NCBI RefSeq assembly: GCF_004331175.1
Contig: NZ_SJOD01000001.1
Location: 62,001 to 126,000, forward strand
Length of the DNA stretch: 64,000 bases
Reading direction: 5' to 3'
Source of the DNA: Acinetobacter sp. ANC 4178
GTDB taxonomy: Bacteria > Pseudomonadota > Gammaproteobacteria > Pseudomonadales > Moraxellaceae
Position 1 is the first letter of the stretch, and each line of letters starts with the position of its first letter. Below are positions 8,756-16,812 of the stretch, piece after piece. Below the pieces are notes generated by a model. That model did not search any database and had not been told where the DNA came from. It saw only the letters and a program-made list of their open reading frames with translations. The position numbers were made by a program, and so were the translations under genes.

Positions 8756-9916
8756 ATGTATGACTTTCAGTTTCAAACTGTTTCCCGAATTATTTCAGGC
8801 CTCGGCTCAGTTCAAGAACTTACAACGGTCTTGACTGAACAAAGTGCTAAGAAAGTACTGTTGGTAACAGATAACGGTATGCTACAACAGCAGTTACATC
8901 ACCCTATTTTAGAAATTTTGGAACATCTGTCATTAGCCCATGTGACTTATGCCGATGTCATTGCTGATCCGCCCGAACACGTTGTCAATGCAGCCGTAGA
9001 ATTTGCGAAACAGGAAAAAATTGACACAGTGATTGGCTTTGGTGGAGGTAGCTCTTTGGATGTTGCAAAACTCATTGCAATTTTAGCCCATCCAAACCAG
9101 CCGCAAAATTTGGCTGAACTCTATGGGATCAACAATGCAAAATCCCCTCGATTACCCTTAATTCTAATTCCGACGACTGCGGGCACAGGCTCTGAGGTCA
9201 CGCCAATTTCCATTGTAACTACAGGTGAAACCACTAAAATGGGCATTGTCTCACCTGTACTGTATGCGGATGTCGCCATTTTAGATGCGACTTTTACCCA
9301 AAATTTACCCGCGCATATTACGGCAGCAACAGGTATTGATGCCATGGTTCACGCCATCGAAGCATATACCTCGAAAATTAAAAAAAATCTGTATGCTGAT
9401 ATATTAGCCAAACAAGCATTGAGACTACTCAATCAAAATTTAAAACTGGTCCTTGAAGATGGTTCGAACCTACAAGCACGGCAGAATATGCTGAACGGTT
9501 CGATGTTTGCAGGTCAGGCATTTGCCAATGCCCCAGTAGGTGCAGTACATGCCTTGGCTTATCCTTTGGGTGGACATTTTCACATTTCGCATGGACACAG
9601 TAATGCCTTGGTTTTAACTGAAGTCTTGAAGTTCAATGCACCGAATGCCAAGCATTTATATGCTGAACTAATGACATGGATAGACCCTTATAGCAAAGGT
9701 TGCACCGATGGATTATGTGATTTATTTATCGATCATATGCAAAATCATTTAGACCGAAGTGGTTTGACTTTAAAGCTCAATGCACTGAATGTACCAAAGA
9801 CTGCCCTTTCAACACTGGCACAGGATGCCATGTTACAAACCAGACTCTTACAAAATAACCCACGCGATTTAAGCCTAAATGATGCTGAACAAATTTATCA
9901 CGCAATTTACGCTTAA
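8756..9916 (+). CDS. Iron-containing alcohol dehydrogenase
   Basis: A group III NAD(P)-dependent, metal-containing dehydrogenase of about 386 residues. The nucleotide-binding GFGGGSSLDVAK and PTTAGTGSEVTP motifs are followed by the metal ligand region GIDAMVHAIEAYTS and AVHALAYPLGGHFHISHGHS, which carries the conserved histidines. An ATG exists 15 bases upstream, but AAGGA at 7 bases before the ATG at 8756 decides for this start. It is divergent from the phosphatase-murB operon, and the thioesterase follows closely, so the two may be co-transcribed. Substrate class (short alcohols or aldehydes) cannot be fixed. Confidence 0.88.
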   Translation: MYDFQFQTVSRIISGLGSVQELTTVLTEQSAKKVLLVTDNGMLQQQLHHPILEILEHLSLAHVTYADVIADPPEHVVNAAVEFAKQEKIDTVIGFGGGSSLDVAKLIAILAHPNQPQNLAELYGINNAKSPRLPLILIPTTAGTGSEVTPISIVTTGETTKMGIVSPVLYADVAILDATFTQNLPAHITAATGIDAMVHAIEAYTSKIKKNLYADILAKQALRLLNQNLKLVLEDGSNLQARQNMLNGSMFAGQAFANAPVGAVHALAYPLGGHFHISHGHSNALVLTEVLKFNAPNAKHLYAELMTWIDPYSKGCTDGLCDLFIDHMQNHLDRSGLTLKLNALNVPKTALSTLAQDAMLQTRLLQNNPRDLSLNDAEQIYHAIYA

Positions 9917-9944
9917 CTCATCGCTTAGCAAAGGACATGCAAAA

Positions 9945-10400
9945 ATGAAACCCCAAGCTAAACTTAGAGAAAACTATCCTTTTATTTTTCCCATACAAAC
10001 ACGTTGGTCAGATAATGATATTTACGGACATGTAAACAATGTCAATTATTATAGTTTCTTTGATAGCGCAGCGAATGCGCTGCTGATTAAAAAAGCTCAT
10101 TTTGATATTCACCGTTCAACGATTATTGGCTTAGTGGTGAGTTCATCTTGTCAATTTTTACAAGAGCTTTGTTACCCCGAAGTGATTGAAGTCGGTGTGG
10201 CAATCAAACGTATGGGCAATAGTTCTTTAGAATATGACTTGGCCATCTTTAAAGCCAATCAAAATACAGCTGCGGCACAGGGGCAATTTATTCATGTTTT
10301 TGTCGATCGAGAGCAACGCAAAAGTACACCGATTCCCATGAACATGCGTCAGGCTCTACAAGCTTTTATGCAAGTCGAGCCTGAACCTAAGCTCATCTAA
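9945..10400 (+). CDS. Acyl-CoA thioesterase, 4-hydroxybenzoyl-CoA (YbgC/FadM) type
   Basis: A single hot-dog domain of about 151 residues. The motif TRWSDNDIYGHVNNVNYYSF carries the catalytic Asp and the conserved HVNN segment of the 4HBT family. Such enzymes hydrolyse acyl-CoA thioesters in the cytoplasm. The frame is open further upstream and would overlap the dehydrogenase gene, but the ATG at 9945 follows AAAGGA and gives a family-typical start. The gap to the dehydrogenase stop is 28 bases, consistent with one transcript. The chain length of the substrate is unknown. Confidence 0.85.
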   Translation: MKPQAKLRENYPFIFPIQTRWSDNDIYGHVNNVNYYSFFDSAANALLIKKAHFDIHRSTIIGLVVSSSCQFLQELCYPEVIEVGVAIKRMGNSSLEYDLAIFKANQNTAAAQGQFIHVFVDREQRKSTPIPMNMRQALQAFMQVEPEPKLI

Positions 10401-10403
10401 GAG

Positions 10404-12509
10404 TTATTTCAATTGAATGTTATGTAATTCAGCATCAAAACTTTGGATTAAATCACGTACCACAGGTTCAGTTTGTAACAGTTCCTCTGCCCGCTGATAA
10501 GCTTGCTCTTTACGTTGATGCTGTAAAATATAAGGTGTGGTATCTGTAACCGCACCATATTCAATTTTAAACAGCGTATTTGGCCACTGTTTTTTCAGTG
10601 CTTGTTCCAAAGAATGCTGTGATTGACCCAATAATTGCTGATATTGCTCTGGAATATGAAAAATTGATTCCGCGTCAATTTTCCCTGTCATGACACCATG
10701 TTGTGCTAACTCTTGCACAGCAGGCGATAATTCACTATGTCTGAACCAGAACTCCCACTTACCGAGCGTCCACTCACCTTCCAAAACTTGTTCTTGTACA
10801 CGCAAAATATCTTGCGGCATAAGCTTTGCAGTTTCTGTATTCGAAGCAGTTGGTGTTAGCAGAGATTCTATTTCAGGCTCAGGCTGTTCTATAAGCGGTT
10901 GAACAGCTGAATTCGTTTCAACTTCATCAGTGACTGAACTAAAGAGTGTGTCTTGAGCCGTATCACCACTTGTGAAACCTAAATCGGCTGGTAATGAATC
11001 ATTTTCAACAGATGCTTCGACTTGACGTTCTACTTTTTCATCTACGGTAATTGGTGCAATTTCTTCAAATAAGAAGTCATCACTACTTGCTTCAGATGGA
11101 GCTTGGTATGATGTATCAGTATTTTCATCAAGATCGAATAAGACATCTTCACTCGCAGGGTCAAACACGATTTGATCTGATGCATTACTAGCTAAATTAT
11201 GTGTTTCTTCAACCTGCTCTGGAATTTCAGGTGATACAGACTCATCTTGTAGATTTGTCTCAACAGCAAGGTTTTCGACAGGTGGTGTAACTTCCGCTAT
11301 CGCTTGGGTTTGATCTTTCGGAGCTGCAACTACAGTATTGATATTTGTAACGACTTGTTCAGTAGCCAACACTGGTACCGACTGAATTTGTGTAGCAGGA
11401 GTTGAAACTAAGACTTCATTTGGTTGCAAAGGTCTAAAGGCCAGCAAACGCAATACGCACATTTCAAAACCTTGCTCTTGCGTCACCGCAAGTTGCAAAT
11501 CTGCACGCCCTTTACACGCAATCTGATAATAAAGTTGTAAATCTTGATCTGCAATTAGCTGAGAAAGCTGGGAAATCTTTTGATTAATTTCCGCACTATA
11601 TTTCAGACTTAGATCAGGCAAATATTGCAGCAATGCTAATTCATGTAAAGTTGAAATCAACTGATCTAAAACTAAAGAAACATCTAAAGCTTGCTGTCTA
11701 AATTGCAGCAACAATTGACTCACACGCGCTTTCTGATTTTGATGAATTGCCAACAATAAATCATAAATGATCGTACGATCAATCAAGCCTAACATCTCTT
11801 TTACATCTTGATGCTGAATTGCACCTTGACCATAGGCAATCGCTTGGTCAGTTAAAGAGAGTGCGTCACGCAGTGAGCCTTGTGCAGACTCAGCGATTTG
11901 CCAGATTGCATCTTGCTGAGCTGAAATCTGTTCTTTTTCCAAAATTTTTGTCAAATGCTCGGTAATTTCATCGACCGCCAGAGGACGCAAGGTAAATTGT
12001 AAGCAACGCGAAATCACCGTAATTGGGAGCTTTTGCGGATCTGTGGTTGCAAATAGAAATTTCACATGCTCAGGCGGTTCTTCTAAGGTTTTAAGCAAGG
12101 CATTAAATGAATGTGTAGAAAGCATGTGTACTTCATCAATCAAGTACACTTTATAGCGTCCTTGAGTTGGCGCATACGGTACGTTATCTAAAAGTTCTCG
12201 CGTATCTTCTACTTTGGTTCGTGACGCTGCATCAATTTCAATCAGGTCGATAAAACGACCTTCATTCACCGCTTTACAAGTAGCACAGACTTCACACGGC
12301 GTAGCAGTTACACCTGTCTCACAGTTTAAGCATTTCGCAAGAATACGTGCAATTGTGGTTTTACCCACGCCACGTGTACCTGTAAATAAATACGCATGGT
12401 GTAAACGCCCACGTTCTAATGCACTACTCAGTGCACGCGAGACATGGTTTTGCCCCACCAATTCATTAAAATTACGGGGACGATATTTACGCGCAAGTAC
12501 TTGATACAT
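10404..12509 (-). CDS. dnaX: DNA polymerase III tau/gamma subunit
   Basis: DnaX forms the ATPase core of the replicative clamp loader. Visible are the P-loop GTRGVGKT (44-51), zinc-binding cysteines at 63, 72, 75 and 78, the Walker B motif LIDEVHML (123-130), and the sensor-1 and SRC motif (SRC at 167-169). Residues about 370-570 are an acidic low-complexity linker, and the last 120 residues are the tau domain that binds the polymerase. Total length is 701 residues, as expected for tau. I saw no in-frame A AAA AAG slip site, so the E. coli route to gamma is not evident. AAGGAG precedes the ATG within a small inverted repeat. It converges with the thioesterase gene 3 bp away. Confidence 0.96.
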   Translation of the reverse strand: MYQVLARKYRPRNFNELVGQNHVSRALSSALERGRLHHAYLFTGTRGVGKTTIARILAKCLNCETGVTATPCEVCATCKAVNEGRFIDLIEIDAASRTKVEDTRELLDNVPYAPTQGRYKVYLIDEVHMLSTHSFNALLKTLEEPPEHVKFLFATTDPQKLPITVISRCLQFTLRPLAVDEITEHLTKILEKEQISAQQDAIWQIAESAQGSLRDALSLTDQAIAYGQGAIQHQDVKEMLGLIDRTIIYDLLLAIHQNQKARVSQLLLQFRQQALDVSLVLDQLISTLHELALLQYLPDLSLKYSAEINQKISQLSQLIADQDLQLYYQIACKGRADLQLAVTQEQGFEMCVLRLLAFRPLQPNEVLVSTPATQIQSVPVLATEQVVTNINTVVAAPKDQTQAIAEVTPPVENLAVETNLQDESVSPEIPEQVEETHNLASNASDQIVFDPASEDVLFDLDENTDTSYQAPSEASSDDFLFEEIAPITVDEKVERQVEASVENDSLPADLGFTSGDTAQDTLFSSVTDEVETNSAVQPLIEQPEPEIESLLTPTASNTETAKLMPQDILRVQEQVLEGEWTLGKWEFWFRHSELSPAVQELAQHGVMTGKIDAESIFHIPEQYQQLLGQSQHSLEQALKKQWPNTLFKIEYGAVTDTTPYILQHQRKEQAYQRAEELLQTEPVVRDLIQSFDAELHNIQLK

Positions 12510-12832
12510 GTATGCTCCTTTTCACAGGTCTAAGCATACTGTTTTTTTGCGCAAGAGTGAATGAACAATCTCAAAGCGAGTTAATGATTGTGGAAATTAA
12601 ACACGCTGTTGATACCTTAATCTTAAATTCAGTCAATGCGCACTTTAAATCCATCAGCAATTTGATCTTTTCAAGTCAGATCCTACACACAATCTAGGCG
12701 ATATTTCCTTTAAAGAGGATGATCAAATTTTCCATATTTGACCACCTTCAAATATGCTTATACCAAAGACAATATCTATTGCACCTATCATTTATTAAGT
12801 ATGTGCAGTCTCTATTATCCAATCTAAAAATC
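12510..12832. other. Intergenic region with dnaX leader
   Basis: No credible gene is seen here. On the minus strand it carries the dnaX leader: 7-bp arms at 12510-12516 and 12533-12539 (AGCATAC and GTATGCT) flank the dnaX ribosome site. The rest is AT-rich and holds nothing I can name. Confidence 0.5.
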
Positions 12833-14092
12833 TTAAAACCACCCCTTACGTCCCTTTAATATTGCATCAGCACATCTTAAAGTTTCTTGCGTTAAGCCCC
12901 ATAAACGATAGTCGCCAGTGATGGACGCCGTGGCAAAATTATGTGTGTAAGCAAAACTCAATTGGCGCTCTGGATCACACCAAGCACCTGAACCATTAAA
13001 ACCCATGTGCCCAAAACCTTGTGGAACTTGTTTGCCTAAAGTCAGGACACGGTGATACCCCAAACGCCAATGCATCGGGATAGGCATAATTCGATCACGA
13101 TGCTGATATTGAATTTGCGACATGCGTTGAAATACTTCAGGTTTAATCAACTGTTGCTGTTGCCATATACCCCCTTGTGCCACCATGGCATAAATTTTTG
13201 CCAAACTTTCAGCAGAGAAAACGCCATTGGCAGCAGGAATTACAGCTTGTAAACCTTGTTCACTAAAAAAACTAAAGTTCTTCATGCCTTTAGGAATCAT
13301 CGCATCTTGGAAATCTTGCGGATTTTGACCTGACCATGCTGTAACACGATCCATTAAAGTCGTTTTCTTGGCTGTATTTTTTCTTTTTGAAGAATCAGAA
13401 CTTGAGCTTTTAGAGTTCGCTGTGAGGAATGGTCGTGCAACCCGATCAAGTTCTGATGTTGGCACACCAAAATAAGCATCTTGTATATGAAGAGGTTGTA
13501 ACAAATATTGTTGCATTAAATGAGATAAACTTTGCCCTGTGGCTTTTTCCAGAACACCACCCACTAACCAGCCAAAAGTTAAAGGCTGATAAGCTGCATC
13601 TTCACCGACAGCAAAGCGCGGTTTGGCCTCAGCAATCCGATTTAACATAAGCTCCCAATCGGCCATTTGCGCTGCATCTTGAACCAAATTACGGATATCA
13701 AACAAGCCACTTTGGTGGCTTAAAATATCTGCCAAGCGAATGTTGGTTTTACCATTTTGTGCAAATTCAGGCCAATACTTTGCAATTGGTTGATCATAAT
13801 CAAGTAAACCTTGACTCACTAAAATATGAGATAAGGTTGCCAAAACACCTTTGCCTGTTGAGTAACAGACCGACAAGGTATTCTTTTCCCATTGTTCTGT
13901 CGCTGATTTTTTTCCTATATAAATATCAACGACCTTTTGTCCTTGAAAATACACACAAAGTGCAGCCCCGCCTTGATGCATTCGCGGATGCTGTAAGCGA
14001 CTGAACTGTTTCGCCAAATCTTCAAAATTTTCAGCAACATCACCATGATATTGATTGGGATTCGCCGATAAATATGCTTTTAGTTCTTTCAT
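12833..14092 (-). CDS. Serine hydrolase of the beta-lactamase (EstB/class C-like) family
   Basis: A 419-residue protein with the penicillin-binding-protein fold. The nucleophile motif is YSTGKG (Ser-X-X-Lys), the tyrosine motif corresponds to AYQPLTFGWLVGG, and the third motif is HMGFNGSG near residue 375. These features match EstB-like esterases and non-lactamase class C relatives. No signal peptide is evident, so it is probably a cytoplasmic esterase or hydrolase rather than a resistance enzyme. A short Ser/Lys-rich insertion occurs at about 230-245. GGATG precedes the ATG. It is a single gene behind a terminator. Confidence 0.85.
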   Translation of the reverse strand: MKELKAYLSANPNQYHGDVAENFEDLAKQFSRLQHPRMHQGGAALCVYFQGQKVVDIYIGKKSATEQWEKNTLSVCYSTGKGVLATLSHILVSQGLLDYDQPIAKYWPEFAQNGKTNIRLADILSHQSGLFDIRNLVQDAAQMADWELMLNRIAEAKPRFAVGEDAAYQPLTFGWLVGGVLEKATGQSLSHLMQQYLLQPLHIQDAYFGVPTSELDRVARPFLTANSKSSSSDSSKRKNTAKKTTLMDRVTAWSGQNPQDFQDAMIPKGMKNFSFFSEQGLQAVIPAANGVFSAESLAKIYAMVAQGGIWQQQQLIKPEVFQRMSQIQYQHRDRIMPIPMHWRLGYHRVLTLGKQVPQGFGHMGFNGSGAWCDPERQLSFAYTHNFATASITGDYRLWGLTQETLRCADAILKGRKGWF

Positions 14093-14137
14093 CTTACATC
14101 CTTATAATTTTTTAATTATTGATACATCCATAAGTAA

Positions 14138-14168
14138 AAAAGCCCAAATCCTTAAAATTTGGGCTTTT
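14138..14168 (-). terminator. Rho-independent terminator of the MaoC-like gene
   Basis: A 12-bp stem (AAAAGCCCAAAT and its complement) with a 7-nt loop and T-run on the minus strand, directly after the MaoC-like gene stop. Confidence 0.85.
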
Positions 14169-14179
14169 ATTCAGCGCTA

Positions 14180-15034
14180 TTAGCGTGCGGTAATATGACC
14201 TGTCACATGTGGTTTTTTATTTTTACTATTTTGAATCATAAAATCGATATTCTTACCTACCTGCGCAGTAAGGAACTCAACATTGGAAGGCAAATACATA
14301 GGTAATTTAAACCAAACTTCAGCTTCATAGCTGTCGGGTAAAGTTAAATTGGCTAAGGCTTTTGCTTTGCTCCACATACCATGTGCAATCGCTTGTTTGA
14401 AACCAAATGCTTTTGCCGTAATTGCATGAATGTGAATTAAATTGAAATCGCCAGAAGTTAAGGCATAACGACGACCGGTATTTTCCGAAACTGTCCACTC
14501 TGCCTGAAGCGTATAATTTGGGCGAGTTTCTTCTTTTGCTTTAGTAGCCGCTTTTGTTTCAGTTTTTTGACGTGCAAGATAAGTCGTCACCCCTTGCATC
14601 ACGACTTCATTTCCTACTTTTGCGGTGGTGATAAAATCAAACTGCACGCCTTTATCATGCGGCTTTAATTCACCAAACTGGCAAGATAGGCTTAGGCTTT
14701 CATTTACACCAATTTTACGGCTTTGAGAAACTTGGTTACGAATATGTACCAAACCTAAAATTGCAAAAGGAAATGCCTCTTGCGTCATCATATGCATTTG
14801 TAAACTTTGCGATAAAACAGCTAAATAAATCGCTGGAATATAACCATTATTTTTAAATCCGCACACGGCGTTATACGCTTTCAAATGCTTTGGATCAACC
14901 TTAAAAGAATCCACAACATATTCAACTTGGGGAAGAACTTTTTCGCCTTTGGACTTTTTAAAGATGAGGCCCTGCACGACTTTGGGATAAGCCAAATAAG
15001 GTTTCGGAAGCTGAGAAAAATGGCGCGTTTTCAT
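14180..15034 (-). CDS. MaoC-like (R)-specific enoyl-CoA hydratase (HtdX-like)
   Basis: At 284 residues this matches the double-hot-dog MaoC hydratases. The hydratase-2 motif is present in variant form: SGDFNLIHIH (usual SGDxNPxHxD), followed by AFGFKQAIAHGMW. The Asp and His expected for catalysis are retained, while the usual Pro is Leu. Such enzymes hydrate trans-2-enoyl-CoA or -ACP to the (R)-3-hydroxyacyl form. It lies 143 bp downstream of a two-domain FabG gene, and a thiolase gene is divergent, the same order as htdX, fabG4 and fadA2 in Mycobacterium. This supports a joint acyl-CoA pathway. Confidence 0.82.
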   Translation of the reverse strand: MKTRHFSQLPKPYLAYPKVVQGLIFKKSKGEKVLPQVEYVVDSFKVDPKHLKAYNAVCGFKNNGYIPAIYLAVLSQSLQMHMMTQEAFPFAILGLVHIRNQVSQSRKIGVNESLSLSCQFGELKPHDKGVQFDFITTAKVGNEVVMQGVTTYLARQKTETKAATKAKEETRPNYTLQAEWTVSENTGRRYALTSGDFNLIHIHAITAKAFGFKQAIAHGMWSKAKALANLTLPDSYEAEVWFKLPMYLPSNVEFLTAQVGKNIDFMIQNSKNKKPHVTGHITAR

Positions 15035-15054
15035 GTTGAACCTATCTGAAGTTT

Positions 15055-15170
15055 TTATTTCAATATTTTTGGAAGCTTCTTCTCCTTCAGGGAGAAGGTT
15101 GGGATGAAGGAAAAATCCATTCCCTTTATTGGCTTTCCCTCTCCTTAAAAAAGAGGGAAAATTCTAAACT
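15055..15170. repeat. Intergenic repeat-like inverted sequences
   Basis: Between the MaoC and FabG genes are two short hairpins rich in CTTCTCC/GGAGAAG and TTTCCCTCT/AGAGGGAAA. The style resembles dispersed intergenic repeats seen in many gammaproteobacteria. No second copy occurs in this window, so it is only repeat-like. Confidence 0.35.
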
Positions 15171-15177
15171 TTTATAA

Positions 15178-16569
15178 TTAAGCACCCAATAAACTTTGTC
15201 CGCAAACACGAACAACGTTACCATTTAAGCCCGTCGAAGCCGTTGAAGAAAATAAGGCAATGGTTTCTGCAACATCAACAGGTAAACCGCCTTGACTCAT
15301 CGAGTTCATACGACGGCCTGCTTCACGGATAGCAAATGGAATTGCCGCTGTCATCTGTGTTTCAATAAAGCCTGGTGCAACTGCATTAATGGTTATACCA
15401 TTTTTTAAGATCGGTGCAGTAAATTTCACCACCCCAATAACACCTGCTTTCGATGCAGCATAGTTAGTTTGCCCTAAGTTCCCTGCAATCCCTGAAATTG
15501 AAGAAACGCAAACAATACGACCATTGGCATTCAAACCATCATGTTCAAGTAAATAATCATTGACACGTTCAATCGCAGACAAGTTGATATTAATCACCAA
15601 ATCCCAAAGTTCTGGCTTCATGTTTGCTAAAGTCTTGTCACGGGTAATACCTGCATTGTGCACAATTATATCAACACCGCCCTGTGCTACAGCAGCTTCT
15701 TTAATTTTCTGACCTGCATCTGCTGCGGTAATATCAATGGCCAAAGTTGAACCACCAATTTCACTCGCAACACGGTCCAAGTCAGCTTGTTGTTGTGGCA
15801 CATCTAAACAAATGACATGTGCGCCATCACGCGATAATACATGTGCAATTGCCTCACCAATACCACGGCTCGCACCTGTGACTACAGCAGTTTTGCCTGC
15901 AAGTGGTTTCACCCAATCTACATCAATCACATCTGCTTTAGACACACGAATGACTTGTCCTGAAACATAAGCAGAACGTGGAGATAAAGCAAAACGTAAC
16001 GTAGACTCTAAATTAGCTTCTGCACCTTCATCTACATACACCAATTGTGCTGCAATACCTTTTTTGAATTCTTTACCTACAGATTTAACAAAACCTTCTA
16101 AAGCGCGTTGAGCAATGGCTTGTTTGACTGTTTTAGCCGTTTCAGGTGTTGTTCCCACCACAATGACACGACCCGAAGCTAAGATTTGGCGCGCGACTGG
16201 GTTAAAGAAATTATAAAGTTCTTTGAGCTGTTCAGAGTTTTGAATACCTGAAGCATCAAAAACAACAGCTTTGAACTTTGACTCGCGGTCACCATCGTTA
16301 AATGCATTTAGCTTTAAACCTTGGGTTGCAGCAACTTGTTGTAATTCTGCATTGTTGCCTGCATAACTGTTGGCATGAATATTCGCCAAAACCTGAGAAA
16401 TTGCACCAGATAATGTACTTGCTGGTGCTGCACCAACCAAAACTGCACCTTTAATTACAGGCGTCGCAGAGTCAAAACGATCTAAAAAAGTGGGTGCTGG
16501 CAAACCTAAATTTTTAATGACAAATTTACCAATTGGAGATTTTGCGAATGCTTGGTATTGGTCAGTCAT
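15178..16569 (-). CDS. Two-domain 3-oxoacyl-[acyl-carrier] reductase (FabG4-like)
   Basis: This 463-residue protein is nearly double the usual FabG size. Residues 1-205 form a divergent flavodoxin-like domain without a classical nucleotide motif. Residues about 210-463 form a complete short-chain dehydrogenase: TGASRGIGEA (cofactor binding), HNAG, CVSSIS with the catalytic Ser, YAASKAG with the Tyr and Lys, then APGFIETQM. This matches the high-molecular-weight FabG4 group that reduces 3-oxoacyl-CoA to the (R)-3-hydroxy product. It shares a divergent promoter region with a thiolase, and the hydratase gene follows it, which supports a joint pathway. Confidence 0.88.
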   Translation of the reverse strand: MTDQYQAFAKSPIGKFVIKNLGLPAPTFLDRFDSATPVIKGAVLVGAAPASTLSGAISQVLANIHANSYAGNNAELQQVAATQGLKLNAFNDGDRESKFKAVVFDASGIQNSEQLKELYNFFNPVARQILASGRVIVVGTTPETAKTVKQAIAQRALEGFVKSVGKEFKKGIAAQLVYVDEGAEANLESTLRFALSPRSAYVSGQVIRVSKADVIDVDWVKPLAGKTAVVTGASRGIGEAIAHVLSRDGAHVICLDVPQQQADLDRVASEIGGSTLAIDITAADAGQKIKEAAVAQGGVDIIVHNAGITRDKTLANMKPELWDLVININLSAIERVNDYLLEHDGLNANGRIVCVSSISGIAGNLGQTNYAASKAGVIGVVKFTAPILKNGITINAVAPGFIETQMTAAIPFAIREAGRRMNSMSQGGLPVDVAETIALFSSTASTGLNGNVVRVCGQSLLGA

Positions 16570-16812
16570 GTTTATTATCTCTCAAAACGAATTAAATTTA
16601 TTTGATGGCTTTTAAACTACTGTTTAACTTCAATATCATGTCAAAGACGTAGATTTCAATAGACTCATCAGTTTCCGTTGAATCATACTTGAGTTAATCT
16701 AGTGATGACTTGACCTGAATGTATTCTGCAATGTCATTGTAGTCAATTCGAGCTATGCTGTATTGTGTTAATGTACACCTCAAGAATACTGTAACATGCT
16801 TGGAAAAGCCTT
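16570..16812. promoter_or_regulatory. Divergent promoter region, FabG4-like and thiolase genes
   Basis: A 243-bp region between divergent genes that act on the same class of substrate. It must hold promoters for both, and a shared fatty-acid-responsive regulator is possible. I could not identify an operator with confidence. Confidence 0.4.

Noticed and set aside
10404..12509. Possible programmed frameshift in dnaX giving a short gamma form
   Set aside because: No in-frame A AAA AAG slip heptamer was seen. The only run of six A near the 3' end (about 10590) is out of the required phase and too late to make gamma.
12512..12697. Small rightward frame in the dnaX upstream region
   Set aside because: No family resemblance, and it overlaps the dnaX leader.
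12833..14092. Annotation as an AmpC beta-lactamase
   Set aside because: It has the S-x-x-K and related motifs, but no signal peptide and an EstB-like HMGFNGSG motif instead of the usual KTG, so a resistance enzyme is unlikely.
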